The notes under the pieces are model-generated. The model was not told the origin of the DNA and made no database searches. It saw only the letters and a list, made by a program, of their open reading frames with translations. Shown here piece by piece: positions 1 through 6,986 of a stretch of DNA of 9,785 bases. The stretch lies in assembly GCA_051650965.1 (NCBI GenBank), contig JBOFRL010000069.1:1-9785 (forward strand), read 5' to 3'. Position 1 is the first letter of the stretch, and each line of letters opens with the position of its first letter. Source of the stretch: Enterovibrio sp051650965. GTDB taxonomy: Bacteria > Pseudomonadota > Gammaproteobacteria > Enterobacterales > Vibrionaceae. A program made the position numbers and the translations under genes.

Positions 1-11
1 AAACAAAATTC

Positions 12-128
12 GTCTGGCGACCATAGCATCTTGGCCCCACCTGTTCCCATTCCGAACACAGAAGTGAAACGAGATAGCGCCGATGGTAGTGTGGGGTTTC
101 CCCATGTGAGAGTAGGACATTGCCAGAC
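12..128 (+). rRNA. rrf: 5S ribosomal RNA, first copy
   Basis: The sequence aligns along its whole length with bacterial 5S rRNA. It keeps the central CCGAACAC and GAAGTGAAACG blocks and the AGCGCCGATGGTAGTGTGGGG block, separated as in E. coli. Ends were set by the terminal helix: GTCTGGC at 12-18 pairs with GCCAGAC at 122-128, with one more G-T pair inside. Bases 1-11 would be the end of the 23S-5S spacer. The 16S and 23S genes must lie to the left of the window. The exact mature ends are uncertain by a few bases. Confidence 0.96.
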
Positions 129-155
129 ACCTAATTTAGCGTTACAGCGTTAACG

Positions 156-189
156 CAATTAATGTGAGAATTAAGTATCACATTGAATT

Positions 190-190
<1 letters not shown>
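156..190 (+). other. Spacer hairpin between 5S and tRNA-Thr
   Basis: CAATT plus AATGTGA (156-167) can pair with TCACATT plus AATTG (178-184 and 186-190), giving a 12-bp stem with one bulged G at 185 and a 10-nt loop. The last base of the stem is the first base of the tRNA. The likely role, by inference, is to mark a processing site in the rRNA-tRNA precursor. The inner TGTGA/TCACA arms resemble a CRP half-site pair, but their spacing is 10 and not 6, so a CRP site is not supported. Confidence 0.45.
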
Positions 191-265
<75 letters not shown>

Positions 266-276
266 GATTTTAAATT

Positions 277-393
277 TTTTGGCGACCATAGCATCTTGGT
301 ACCACCTGTTCCCATTCCGAACACAGAAGTGAAACGAGATAGCGCCGATGGTAGTGTGGGGCTTCCCCATGTGAGAGTAGGACATCGCCATAC
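277..393 (+). rRNA. rrf: 5S ribosomal RNA, second copy, weak terminal helix
   Basis: Over the core (281-390) this copy matches the first 5S gene at an offset of 265 bases, differing at only four positions: CC to TA at 300-301, T to C at 362, and T to C at 386. The flanks differ more. The terminal helix pairs TGGCG (280-284) with CGCCA (386-390), and the next pair is a T-T mismatch, so helix I is about 5 bp against about 8 bp in the first copy. Only a short AT-rich spacer separates it from the tRNA. It may still give a working 5S, or it may be a decaying duplicate. Confidence 0.88.
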
Positions 394-400
394 CCATTTT

Positions 401-427
401 AAGCCCGCATAATTATGCGGGCTTTTT
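401..427 (+). terminator. Rho-independent terminator of the rRNA operon
   Basis: A perfect 10-bp stem, AAGCCCGCAT with ATGCGGGCTT, encloses an AATT loop and is followed by a T run (423-427). It lies directly after the second 5S gene and so ends the rRNA operon. The following 129 bases up to the malate synthase frame hold no clear promoter. Confidence 0.95.
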
Positions 428-616
428 CCATTTCAGCGCTTCTGAGATCATTCTGCGCGCCGCCGGCCTTTTTATTCTATTCCTCTGAAAAGTGCTTCGC
501 TTTTGTAACAGATCAGCCTTGTTTTACGTTAGTTTCATTTTTTAGCCACCATTCAAGTGGAACAACCTGTTGATAATGCTAACTTTGTCACATTAGCTGC
601 AAAAAAACAGGGGTTG

Positions 617-2248
617 ATGACAGTGTTACTCATGGAAGAGAAGCAGAAAGTAGCGATTTCCTTTACCAAAGAGCTAACCGCTAAAGAGAGAGAGGTTTTT
701 ACCAGCGATACATGCTCTTTTTTGCACTTTGTCTGCTCACACTTTGTTGATAAATTGCCAGCGTTACTTGCCGCACGCCGCCGCAGGCAGGCGCAGCTCG
801 ACAGCGGTGAGCCACTCAATTTTCTCGAAAAAACAAGCTACATTCGCCAAAGTAATTGGAAAATAAACCATATTCCTCAAGAGTTGTGCGACAGGCGCGC
901 TGAGCACATCGGCCCCGTTGACCCAGTCTCTTTGATCCAAGGGCTAAATTCGCCGGTTGCGAAAGTTTTTGTGGCTGATTTTGAAAACAATTTTTTGCCA
1001 ACGTGGGAAAATTTGTTACAGGCGCAGCGCAATTTGACTAAGGCAATTTATCGTACGCTCGCGTTTATCGATCCGAAAACAGGAAAACCTTGTCAAATCA
1101 ATCCTGATCCCGCAACGCTGATCTGCCGCGTGCGGTGTTTAGAGCGCGAGCAGCCACAAGTTCTATTTGAGGGAAAGGCGGTTCCTGCGGCGCTGCTTGA
1201 TTTTGCTCTCTATTTTTCGCGTAACTATAAAATGCTGCAGTTACAAAATGCGGTTCCCTATTTTTGTTTAACAAAACTGCATAGCTATCAAGAAGCTGCG
1301 TGGTGGGCGTCCATTTTTCGCGCGACAGAAGATCTGTTTGGGCTGGCGCGTGGCAGCATTAAAGTAACCGTGATGATAGAGACGTTGCCGGCGCTATTTG
1401 AGATGAATGAAATCCTTTTTTATCTTAAAGAACATGCGGTTGCGCTCAATTTTAGCTGGCTGAGTTATCTCGCAAGCTCGATAAAAATGCTCAGCCATTC
1501 GTCGTCGCAAACCTTTTGTGATGATCCGCAGCAATTCGTTGCCGATCCGTTATTTAAGAATTACAGCGAGTTAGTTGTGAAAACCTGTCACCGACGCGGC
1601 GTGCTGGCTCTTAGCACCTTGCCGACTTGCTTGCTGTTTCGCAATACCACAAAAGATCACCAAATCGCGCAGTCGCGCAAAGCGGCCCGTTTGAGCGAAA
1701 TTGAGCTGGGTTTTGACGGCGGCGTGGTCACTTTAGAGGAAGAGGCGAAATGGCTGCTGGACAATTTCAAGGCAAAACATGGCGATAAGTGCCATCAGCT
1801 TGATCGGCGCCATGAGCCCGAGCAAAGCGTTACCGCTAAAGCGCTGCAAAGTTGGTGTTTTGGCCAATGTAGCGAGCAAGGTTTTACCAAGCAGGTGCGG
1901 ATCGCGCTGCAGTGTGCCGCCGCGTGGCTTGATAGTAAATGGTATGTGATGGTGGATGGCCAGCTTGAAGATCAAGGGAGCGCCGAGCTTGCTTGCATTT
2001 TGTTGTGGCATTGGCTGTCGCGCAGCGCGTCATTATCTACAGAAAAAATAGCCTGTTACGATCTGTTTGAGCACTGCCTTGCTAGCGAGCAGGCTTTGCA
2101 TAAGCAAAATCTTGGCACGCTGTTTAACGAGGCGCTGTTTTTAAAAGCTGCGCACCTTGTTCGCGAAGTGGTTAGGCAAGACAGGCAGCCGCACGCTTTC
2201 ACTTTTATCGGCTCGCAGCTTTTAGAAGCAATGGATAATGATTTGTAA
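617..2248 (+). CDS. Degenerate malate synthase A (AceB-like), probably inactive
   Basis: Malate synthase A condenses glyoxylate with acetyl-CoA to malate in the glyoxylate shunt. The protein (543 aa from ATG 617; E. coli AceB is about 533) aligns end to end with AceB: LLAAR near 51, DRRAEHIGP near 92, ADFE(N/N)..PTW near 120-130, LICRVR near 168-173, LLDFALYF near 193, QEAAWW near 225, MIETLPALFEM near 253-263, CHRRG near 324 and LEDQGSAE near 450. Glu255 (metal ligand), Arg171/173 and the C-terminal Asp452 remain. However, the signature GLNxGxWDY reads ALNFSWLSY, so the metal-binding Asp is Ser283. The RVRGLHL loop reads RVRCLER, GGMAA reads STLPT, and DGTWIAHP reads DGGVVTLE. The frame is open from GTG 557, but that start has no ribosome site; AGGGG sits just before ATG 617, and ATG 632 is also possible. 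No isocitrate lyase gene is adjacent. I infer a pseudoenzyme under residual constraint, since no stop or frameshift breaks the frame. Confidence 0.85.
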   Translation: MTVLLMEEKQKVAISFTKELTAKEREVFTSDTCSFLHFVCSHFVDKLPALLAARRRRQAQLDSGEPLNFLEKTSYIRQSNWKINHIPQELCDRRAEHIGPVDPVSLIQGLNSPVAKVFVADFENNFLPTWENLLQAQRNLTKAIYRTLAFIDPKTGKPCQINPDPATLICRVRCLEREQPQVLFEGKAVPAALLDFALYFSRNYKMLQLQNAVPYFCLTKLHSYQEAAWWASIFRATEDLFGLARGSIKVTVMIETLPALFEMNEILFYLKEHAVALNFSWLSYLASSIKMLSHSSSQTFCDDPQQFVADPLFKNYSELVVKTCHRRGVLALSTLPTCLLFRNTTKDHQIAQSRKAARLSEIELGFDGGVVTLEEEAKWLLDNFKAKHGDKCHQLDRRHEPEQSVTAKALQSWCFGQCSEQGFTKQVRIALQCAAAWLDSKWYVMVDGQLEDQGSAELACILLWHWLSRSASLSTEKIACYDLFEHCLASEQALHKQNLGTLFNEALFLKAAHLVREVVRQDRQPHAFTFIGSQLLEAMDNDL

Positions 2249-2389
2249 TGCTGATAAAAATTGAGTGCGCGTGCTGTTTTTTATGCTTGCCAAATAGCGT
2301 CGCCTGCACAGTGGTAAAAAATTGCCATCGTAAGCGCTGAAAAATGCGCCAGCTTTGCAAGCTAAGCTGCCGTAGCGCAAGGTTTAGGA

Positions 2390-2395
2390 TATAAT
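2390..2395 (+). promoter_or_regulatory. Candidate -10 box upstream of queA
   Basis: A perfect TATAAT lies 31 bases before the queA start codon. No convincing -35 hexamer is found 16-18 bases upstream, where the sequence is close to CTGCCG. Initiation would fall near 2402. The box overlaps the left arm of the inverted repeat at 2393-2422. It is the only good sigma-70-like signal between the malate synthase gene and queA, and would drive the queA-secF run. Confidence 0.45.
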
Positions 2396-2422
2396 GCCCC
2401 GCTGTAATTACAGTGGGGCATT
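2393..2422. repeat. 30-bp inverted repeat over queA promoter and ribosome site
   Basis: Arms of 15 bases (2393-2407 and 2408-2422) are complementary at every position apart from one G-T pair. AATGCCCC pairs with GGGGCATT, and the inner CTGTAATTACAG is itself a palindrome. There is no T run, so it is not an ordinary terminator. The left arm overlaps TATAAT. The right arm holds GGGG (2414-2417), the only plausible ribosome binding site of queA. As DNA it could be an operator; in a read-through RNA it would fold and hide the ribosome site. Confidence 0.6.
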
Positions 2423-2426
2423 GTTG

Positions 2427-3482
2427 ATGTTACGATCTGATTTTTTCTTTGATCTGCCTGATAGACTGATTGCGCGCTATCCAACCGCGCAGCGCAGTGC
2501 AAGTCGTTTGCTGCATCTTAATGGCAACAGTGGTGCCATCCATCATCGCCAATTTGTTGATTTGCTTGATCTCATTGAGCCGGGTGACTTGCTGGTTTTT
2601 AACGACACGCGCGTTATTCCTGCAAGACTGTATGGGCAAAAAGCGTCCGGTGGCAAAATCGAGGTGCTGATCGAACGTCTGCTCGACGAGAAAAGCGTGC
2701 TGGCGCATGTGCGCGCTTCAAAGTCGCCCAAGCCTGGCACTGAGCTGCTATTTGGTGAGCAAAATCAATATCGTGCAACAATGGTGGCGCGCCATGACAC
2801 GCTGTTTGAAATTGTGTTCGACACCGAGCAGCCCATTCTCGCCATTCTCGATGAAATTGGCCACATTCCGCTTCCGCCTTATATTGATAGGCCCGATGAA
2901 CAGCTGGATCACAGCCGCTACCAGACTGTCTATAACAAAAAGCCCGGCGCGGTGGCAGCGCCTACGGCCGGCTTGCACTTTGATGAAGCGATGCTGGCGG
3001 CATTGCAAGCGAAAGGCGTGCAGGTGGCTTTTGTCACACTGCATGTTGGCGCTGGCACGTTTCAGCCGGTGCGCGCCGATAATATCCTTGATCACACCAT
3101 GCACGCAGAATTTGCCTGCGTGACGCAAGACGTAGTGGACGCGGTGCTGGCGACAAAAGCGCGCGGCAAGCGCGTGATCGCGGTTGGTACGACGTCGGTA
3201 CGCTCGCTAGAAAGCGCGGCGCAGGCGGCCAAAGCGCAAGGCGTGGCGCTGGCTCCTTTTTTCGCTGACACGAAAATTTTCATCTATCCCTCTTACGAGT
3301 GGCAGCTTGTGGATGCACTCGTGACCAATTTTCACCTGCCAGAATCAACGCTGATCATGCTGGTGAGCGCGTTTGCCGGTTTTACGCACGTGATGGACGC
3401 CTACAAGGCGGCAGTTGAGCACGAATATCGCTTTTTTAGCTACGGCGACGCGATGTTTGTTACGCGCCAAGATCAACGCTGA
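2427..3482 (+). CDS. queA: S-adenosylmethionine:tRNA ribosyltransferase-isomerase QueA
   Basis: QueA moves the ribosyl part of S-adenosylmethionine onto 7-aminomethyl-7-deazaguanine in tRNA to give epoxyqueuosine, the step after Tgt. The protein is 351 aa (E. coli 356) and aligns throughout: FDLPDRLIARYP at 8-19, LVFNDTRVIPARLYG near 56-70, GGKIEVL near 75, HIPLPPYI near 146-153, RYQTVYN near 164-170, VAAPTAGLHF near 176-185, THMHAE-type DHTMHAEF near 222-229, VGTTSVRSLE near 253-262 and LVTNFHLPESTL near 298-309. ATG 2427 was chosen because it starts at the family's MRV(T/S)DF position; the upstream ATG at 2394 adds 11 unrelated residues and lies within the hairpin. It is first in the queA-tgt-yajC-secD-secF string. 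No active region appears damaged. Confidence 0.97.
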   Translation: MLRSDFFFDLPDRLIARYPTAQRSASRLLHLNGNSGAIHHRQFVDLLDLIEPGDLLVFNDTRVIPARLYGQKASGGKIEVLIERLLDEKSVLAHVRASKSPKPGTELLFGEQNQYRATMVARHDTLFEIVFDTEQPILAILDEIGHIPLPPYIDRPDEQLDHSRYQTVYNKKPGAVAAPTAGLHFDEAMLAALQAKGVQVAFVTLHVGAGTFQPVRADNILDHTMHAEFACVTQDVVDAVLATKARGKRVIAVGTTSVRSLESAAQAAKAQGVALAPFFADTKIFIYPSYEWQLVDALVTNFHLPESTLIMLVSAFAGFTHVMDAYKAAVEHEYRFFSYGDAMFVTRQDQR

Positions 3483-3534
3483 GTCTTATTTTTGAGAGAA
3501 AAACGGCACGCCTGGTGCTGTTTGGGTTATAACG

Positions 3535-3553
3535 GCCAGACTGTTTCTCTGGC
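3535..3553 (+). other. Small hairpin before the tgt ribosome site
   Basis: GCCAGA (3535-3540) pairs with TCTGGC (3548-3553) around a 7-nt loop. It ends 4 bases before the AAGGAG ribosome binding site (3558-3563) of tgt. It lacks a T run, so it is not a terminator. It could affect mRNA processing or stability in the 86-base queA-tgt gap. I see no preQ1 riboswitch features here. Confidence 0.3.
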
Positions 3554-3568
3554 ACTGAAGGAGTAAAA

Positions 3569-4693
3569 GTGAAGTTTGAACTGATTAAAAAAAGTGCAGG
3601 GGCCAGACGCGGACGCCTGATTTTTGATCGCGGCGTGGTGGAAACGCCGGCCTTTATGCCGGTGGGCACTTACGGGACGGTAAAAGGGATGACGCCAGAA
3701 GAGGTGGCACAAACGGGCGCGCAGATCCTGCTTGGTAACACCTTTCACCTGTGGCTGCGTCCTGGGCAAGAGGTGATGCGCGCGCACGGCGATCTGCACG
3801 ATTTTATGAATTGGCAGGGGCCAATTTTGACCGATTCTGGCGGTTTTCAGGTGTTTAGCTTGGGCGACATCCGCAAGATCACCGAAGCGGGGGTGCATTT
3901 TCGCAACCCCGTCAATGGCGACAAAATTTTCATGGACGCAGAAAAGTCGATGGAGATCCAATACGATTTAGGATCTGATATCGTAATGATTTTTGATGAA
4001 TGCACGCCCTATCCCGCCACTTTTGATGAAGCGAAACAGTCCATGGAGATGAGTTTGCGCTGGGCGGCGCGCAGCAAGGAGCATTTCAACAAACTCGGCA
4101 ACAAAAACGCCTTGTTTGGCATCGTGCAAGGCTCGGTTTATCCTGAGCTGCGTGATGTGTCGGCTAAGGGCTTGATTGAACTTGGATTTGACGGCTACGC
4201 GGTTGGTGGACTTGCTGTCGGCGAGCCAAAAGAAGAGATGCACAAAATTTTGGAGCACACTTGCCCGCAGCTGCCAGAGGACAAACCGCGCTATTTGATG
4301 GGCGTGGGTAAGCCTGAAGATCTGGTGGAAGGGGTGCGCCGTGGCATCGACATGTTTGATTGTGTTATGCCGACGCGTAATGCGCGCAATGGTCACCTAT
4401 TTGTGACCAATGGTGTGATCAAAATTCGTAATGCGAAATATAAAAACGATACTTCCGCGCTAGATCCTGAGTGTGACTGCTACACTTGCAAAAATTACAG
4501 TAAGGCTTATTTGTATCATCTTGATAAATGTAATGAAATTTTAGGTGCTCGATTAAACACGATTCATAATCTGCGATATTATCAGCGTTTAATGCAAGGT
4601 TTGCGTATTGCATTAGATGACGGTAAGTTAGATGATTTTATTAAGGATTTTTATGCGCGTCGCGGTATGCCTGTGCCTGCCGTTAATGCATAA
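3569..4693 (+). CDS. tgt: Queuine/preQ1 tRNA-ribosyltransferase Tgt
   Basis: Tgt swaps the guanine at position 34 of GUN-anticodon tRNAs for the queuosine precursor preQ1. The 374-aa protein has the same length as its E. coli counterpart and the same key positions. Asp89 lies in ILTDSGGFQVFSL, the nucleophile Asp264 in FDCVMPTRNARNG, and the zinc site is Cys302, Cys304, Cys307 (CDCYTC) and His333. GIVQGS near 184 and GGLAVGEP near 213-220 are the base-recognition segments. The start is a GTG with AAGGAG five bases upstream. It follows queA in the same strand and the two act in the same pathway. The last 80 codons or so are much richer in A and T than the rest of the gene, with no break in homology. 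I see no sign of inactivation. Confidence 0.98.
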   Translation: MKFELIKKSAGARRGRLIFDRGVVETPAFMPVGTYGTVKGMTPEEVAQTGAQILLGNTFHLWLRPGQEVMRAHGDLHDFMNWQGPILTDSGGFQVFSLGDIRKITEAGVHFRNPVNGDKIFMDAEKSMEIQYDLGSDIVMIFDECTPYPATFDEAKQSMEMSLRWAARSKEHFNKLGNKNALFGIVQGSVYPELRDVSAKGLIELGFDGYAVGGLAVGEPKEEMHKILEHTCPQLPEDKPRYLMGVGKPEDLVEGVRRGIDMFDCVMPTRNARNGHLFVTNGVIKIRNAKYKNDTSALDPECDCYTCKNYSKAYLYHLDKCNEILGARLNTIHNLRYYQRLMQGLRIALDDGKLDDFIKDFYARRGMPVPAVNA

Positions 4694-4705
4694 ATTTGTG
4701 CTGTT

Positions 4706-4728
4706 GGGGGAGATTTTTGCGTTTCCCC
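4706..4728 (+). other. Weak stem-loop in the tgt-yajC gap
   Basis: GGGGGA (4706-4711) can pair with TTCCCC (4723-4728), five Watson-Crick or wobble-closed G-C/A-T pairs plus one G-T, around an 11-nt loop. A long T-rich stretch follows, but only about 9 bases later (4738-4749). It could act as an attenuator that lowers yajC-secDF transcription relative to tgt. The stem is weak, and the T run is poorly placed for a classical terminator. Confidence 0.25.
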
Positions 4729-4767
4729 TGTGAAATTTATTTTTTTTTATGTAATGAGGAAAATGTT

Positions 4768-5100
4768 ATGTTGATTTCATCTGCTTATGCGGCTCAAGAG
4801 GGCGTAGCTCCTGCTGGTGGCGGTATGCAACTTGTTTTTATGTTGGGCGTGTTTGCGGTTATTTTTTACTTCATGATCTATCGTCCTCAAGCTAAGCGCA
4901 TGAAAGAGCACAAAAACTTGATGGCAGCGATGAGTAAAGGTGATGAAGTGCTGACAGGCGGTGGTTTGGTCGGCAAAATCACTAAAATGCCAGAAAATAG
5001 CGATTTTATTGTTATTGCACTGAACAATTCAAGCGAAGTGACCATCAAAAAAGATTTCGTGACTGCTGTTTTGCCAAAAGGCACGATTCAGTCTCTTTAA
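4768..5100 (+). CDS. yajC: Sec translocon accessory subunit YajC
   Basis: YajC is a small inner-membrane protein that associates with SecD and SecF and the SecYEG channel. The protein is 110 aa, as in E. coli. It has a short N-terminal stretch (MLISSAYAAQ), one hydrophobic segment at about residues 20-38 (LVFMLGVFAVIFYFMIY), then RPQAKRMKEHK, the family's RPQ-K-rich stop-transfer motif, and a soluble tail with GDEVLTGGGLVGKI near 52-65. ATG 4768 was chosen because it has AGGA 7 bases upstream; the frame is open farther back (from 4696), but that part is not YajC-like. It lies between tgt and secD, the usual gammaproteobacterial order, and 27 bases separate it from secD. Confidence 0.97.
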   Translation: MLISSAYAAQEGVAPAGGGMQLVFMLGVFAVIFYFMIYRPQAKRMKEHKNLMAAMSKGDEVLTGGGLVGKITKMPENSDFIVIALNNSSEVTIKKDFVTAVLPKGTIQSL

Positions 5101-5127
5101 CCTCCAACAAACCATAAGGATCTTAGC

Positions 5128-6975
5128 GTGCTAAACCGTTATCCTTTATGGAAGTACTTATTTGTGCTGTTTGTAATGATGATCGGCGCTTTATATGCTC
5201 TTCCTAATTTATATGGAGAAGATCCTGCGGTGCAAATTTCTGGGGCGCGTGGCGCCTCAGCTGATCTTGCGACCTTAGATCTTGTCAAACAGACTTTAGA
5301 TAAACAGGCAATTCCTTATCAATCGGTAGTGCTGGAAAAATCCACGGTGCTGGCGCGTTTTGCGACGACCGAGCAGCAGATCAATGCGCGTGATGCGATT
5401 GCGGATCTCAACAACTCGGATTTGGTGGTTGCGCTTAACCTTGCGCCTGCTACGCCGCGCTGGCTTGCCGCGATTGGCGCTTCGCCGATGAAATTGGGTC
5501 TTGATCTGCGTGGCGGTGTGCACTTTTTGATGGAAGTGGACATGGACGCGGCGATGGAAAAGCTGCTCAACCAGCAAGAAGATCGTTTTCGCAGCGAGCT
5601 GCGTGAGGCGAAAATTCGCTATCGCGCGATCCGCATCGTTGGTGAAGAAGTGGAGCTTTTGCTGCGCGACCAAGCCGATTTAGCTGCGGCGCACAAAGAG
5701 CTGGCGCGTTTGCATCCTGAGCTGCAATTTACTTTAGATGAAGCGCGTTTTTCTATGCGTGCCCATTTTACGCAGCAACGTTTGCAGGAGATCAGAAGTT
5801 ACGCGGTTGAGCAAAATATCACTATTTTGCGTAATCGTGTCAACGAGTTAGGTGTGGCTGAGCCGCTGGTGCAACGTCAAGGTGCGAACCGCATCGTGAT
5901 CGAGCTGCCTGGGGTGCAAGATACCGCGCGCGCTAAAGAGATCTTAGGCGCCACGGCGACGCTTGAGTTTCGCGAAGTTGACAGCAACGCAGATATTGCT
6001 GCGGCGCTTGCAGGACGCGTCCCGCCAACCAGTCAGCTTAAATACACGCGAAATCAACAGCCTGTGCTGGTGAAAAAGCGCGTGATCTTAAGCGGTGAGA
6101 GTATCACTGACGCCTCTTCTAGCTTTGATGAATACAGCCGTCCGCAAGTGAATATTTCACTTGATAGCGATGGCGGTAGCAAAATGGCGGCCTTTAGTAA
6201 AAACAACATTGGCAAGCTGATGGCGACCGTGTTCACCGAATATAAAGACAGCGGCCGACGTGACAGCGAAGGCAAAGTGATTTTGACCAAGCACGAAGAA
6301 GTGATCAACCAAGCGACCATTCAAAGTGCGCTGGGACGAAACTTCCGGATCACAGGCATCGATTCGCAGGCCGAAGCGCATAATCTCGCGCTCTTGTTGC
6401 GTGCGGGTGCTTTGATTGCGCCGATTTCGATTGTGCAAGAGCGCACGATTGGGCCGTCAATGGGGCAGCAAAATATCGACATGGGGATTTCGGCTTGTAT
6501 TAGCGGCCTTGTCGCGGTGATGCTGTTTGCTGGCATTTACTATCGCAAATTTGGCCTGATCGCAAACTGTGCGCTGATAGCTAACGTAGTGCTCATCATT
6601 GGTATCATGTCGATGATCCCTGGGGCTACGATGACTTTGCCAGGCATTGCCGGTATTGTGCTGACGGTGGGGATGGCGATTGATGCCAACGTCTTGATTT
6701 TTGAGCGTATTCGCGACGAAATTTTGGACGGACGCAATCCACAGCAAGCCATTCACCAAGGTTATGCAAACGCCTTTAGCACCATTGCGGATGCTAACGT
6801 GACCACGCTGATCAGCTCGCTGGTGCTGTTTGCGGTGGGAACTGGCGCTATCAAAGGGTTTGCGGTGACACTGACTATCGGTGTGCTCACCTCAATGTTT
6901 ACGGCCATTGTCGGCACACGTTGTGTGGTGAATTTACTGTATGGTGGTAAACGTGTTGAAAAGTTGTCTATTTAG
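5128..6975 (+). CDS. secD: Protein translocase subunit SecD
   Basis: SecD works with SecF as a proton-driven RND-type factor that pulls exported proteins out of SecYEG on the periplasmic side. The 615-aa length equals that of E. coli SecD. There is an N-terminal membrane segment (about residues 8-26, KYLFVLFVMMIGALYALPN), then LGLDLRGGVHFLMEV near 123-137, a large periplasmic P1 region, TILRNRVNELGVAEPLVQR-type sequence near 232-250, and a C-terminal block of five membrane segments from about 450. The functionally important Asp519 is present in GMAIDANVLIFERIRDE. The start is a GTG with TAAGGA seven bases upstream. The TAG stop is part of the TAGGAGG ribosome site of secF, so the two genes are likely coupled in translation. 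All expected motifs are intact. Confidence 0.98.
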   Translation: MLNRYPLWKYLFVLFVMMIGALYALPNLYGEDPAVQISGARGASADLATLDLVKQTLDKQAIPYQSVVLEKSTVLARFATTEQQINARDAIADLNNSDLVVALNLAPATPRWLAAIGASPMKLGLDLRGGVHFLMEVDMDAAMEKLLNQQEDRFRSELREAKIRYRAIRIVGEEVELLLRDQADLAAAHKELARLHPELQFTLDEARFSMRAHFTQQRLQEIRSYAVEQNITILRNRVNELGVAEPLVQRQGANRIVIELPGVQDTARAKEILGATATLEFREVDSNADIAAALAGRVPPTSQLKYTRNQQPVLVKKRVILSGESITDASSSFDEYSRPQVNISLDSDGGSKMAAFSKNNIGKLMATVFTEYKDSGRRDSEGKVILTKHEEVINQATIQSALGRNFRITGIDSQAEAHNLALLLRAGALIAPISIVQERTIGPSMGQQNIDMGISACISGLVAVMLFAGIYYRKFGLIANCALIANVVLIIGIMSMIPGATMTLPGIAGIVLTVGMAIDANVLIFERIRDEILDGRNPQQAIHQGYANAFSTIADANVTTLISSLVLFAVGTGAIKGFAVTLTIGVLTSMFTAIVGTRCVVNLLYGGKRVEKLSI

Positions 6976-6986
6976 GAGGCGTTAAA

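Noticed and set aside
161..184. CRP-like TGTGA...TCACA site
   Set aside because: The half-site spacing is 10 bases where CRP needs 6, and it lies inside an rRNA transcription unit; it is better read as an RNA stem.
488..504. AAAAGTG/CGCTTTT hairpin downstream of the rRNA terminator
   Set aside because: It has a weak A-T-rich stem with a 3-base loop and no T run, and no role can be supported.
2273..2291. CTGTTTTTTATGC as a second IS-type terminal repeat
   Set aside because: It shares only part of the Tn5-end pattern, lacks the TACACA core, and has no transposase remnant or broken gene beside it.
2312..2327. TGGTAA/TTGCCA hairpin as a terminator of the malate synthase gene
   Set aside because: The stem is short with a G-T pair and an all-A loop, and no T run follows it.
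2394..2426. Upstream ATG giving QueA an 11-residue extension
   Set aside because: The extra residues are encoded by the inverted repeat and do not match the family, whose start aligns with ATG 2427.
3481..3568. preQ1 riboswitch in the queA-tgt gap
   Set aside because: Only a simple 6-bp hairpin is seen; the short stem plus A-rich tail of a preQ1 aptamer is not recognisable.
4696..4767. Upstream start giving YajC a 24-residue extension
   Set aside because: The extension is Cys/Phe-rich with no YajC similarity, and a good ribosome site precedes ATG 4768.
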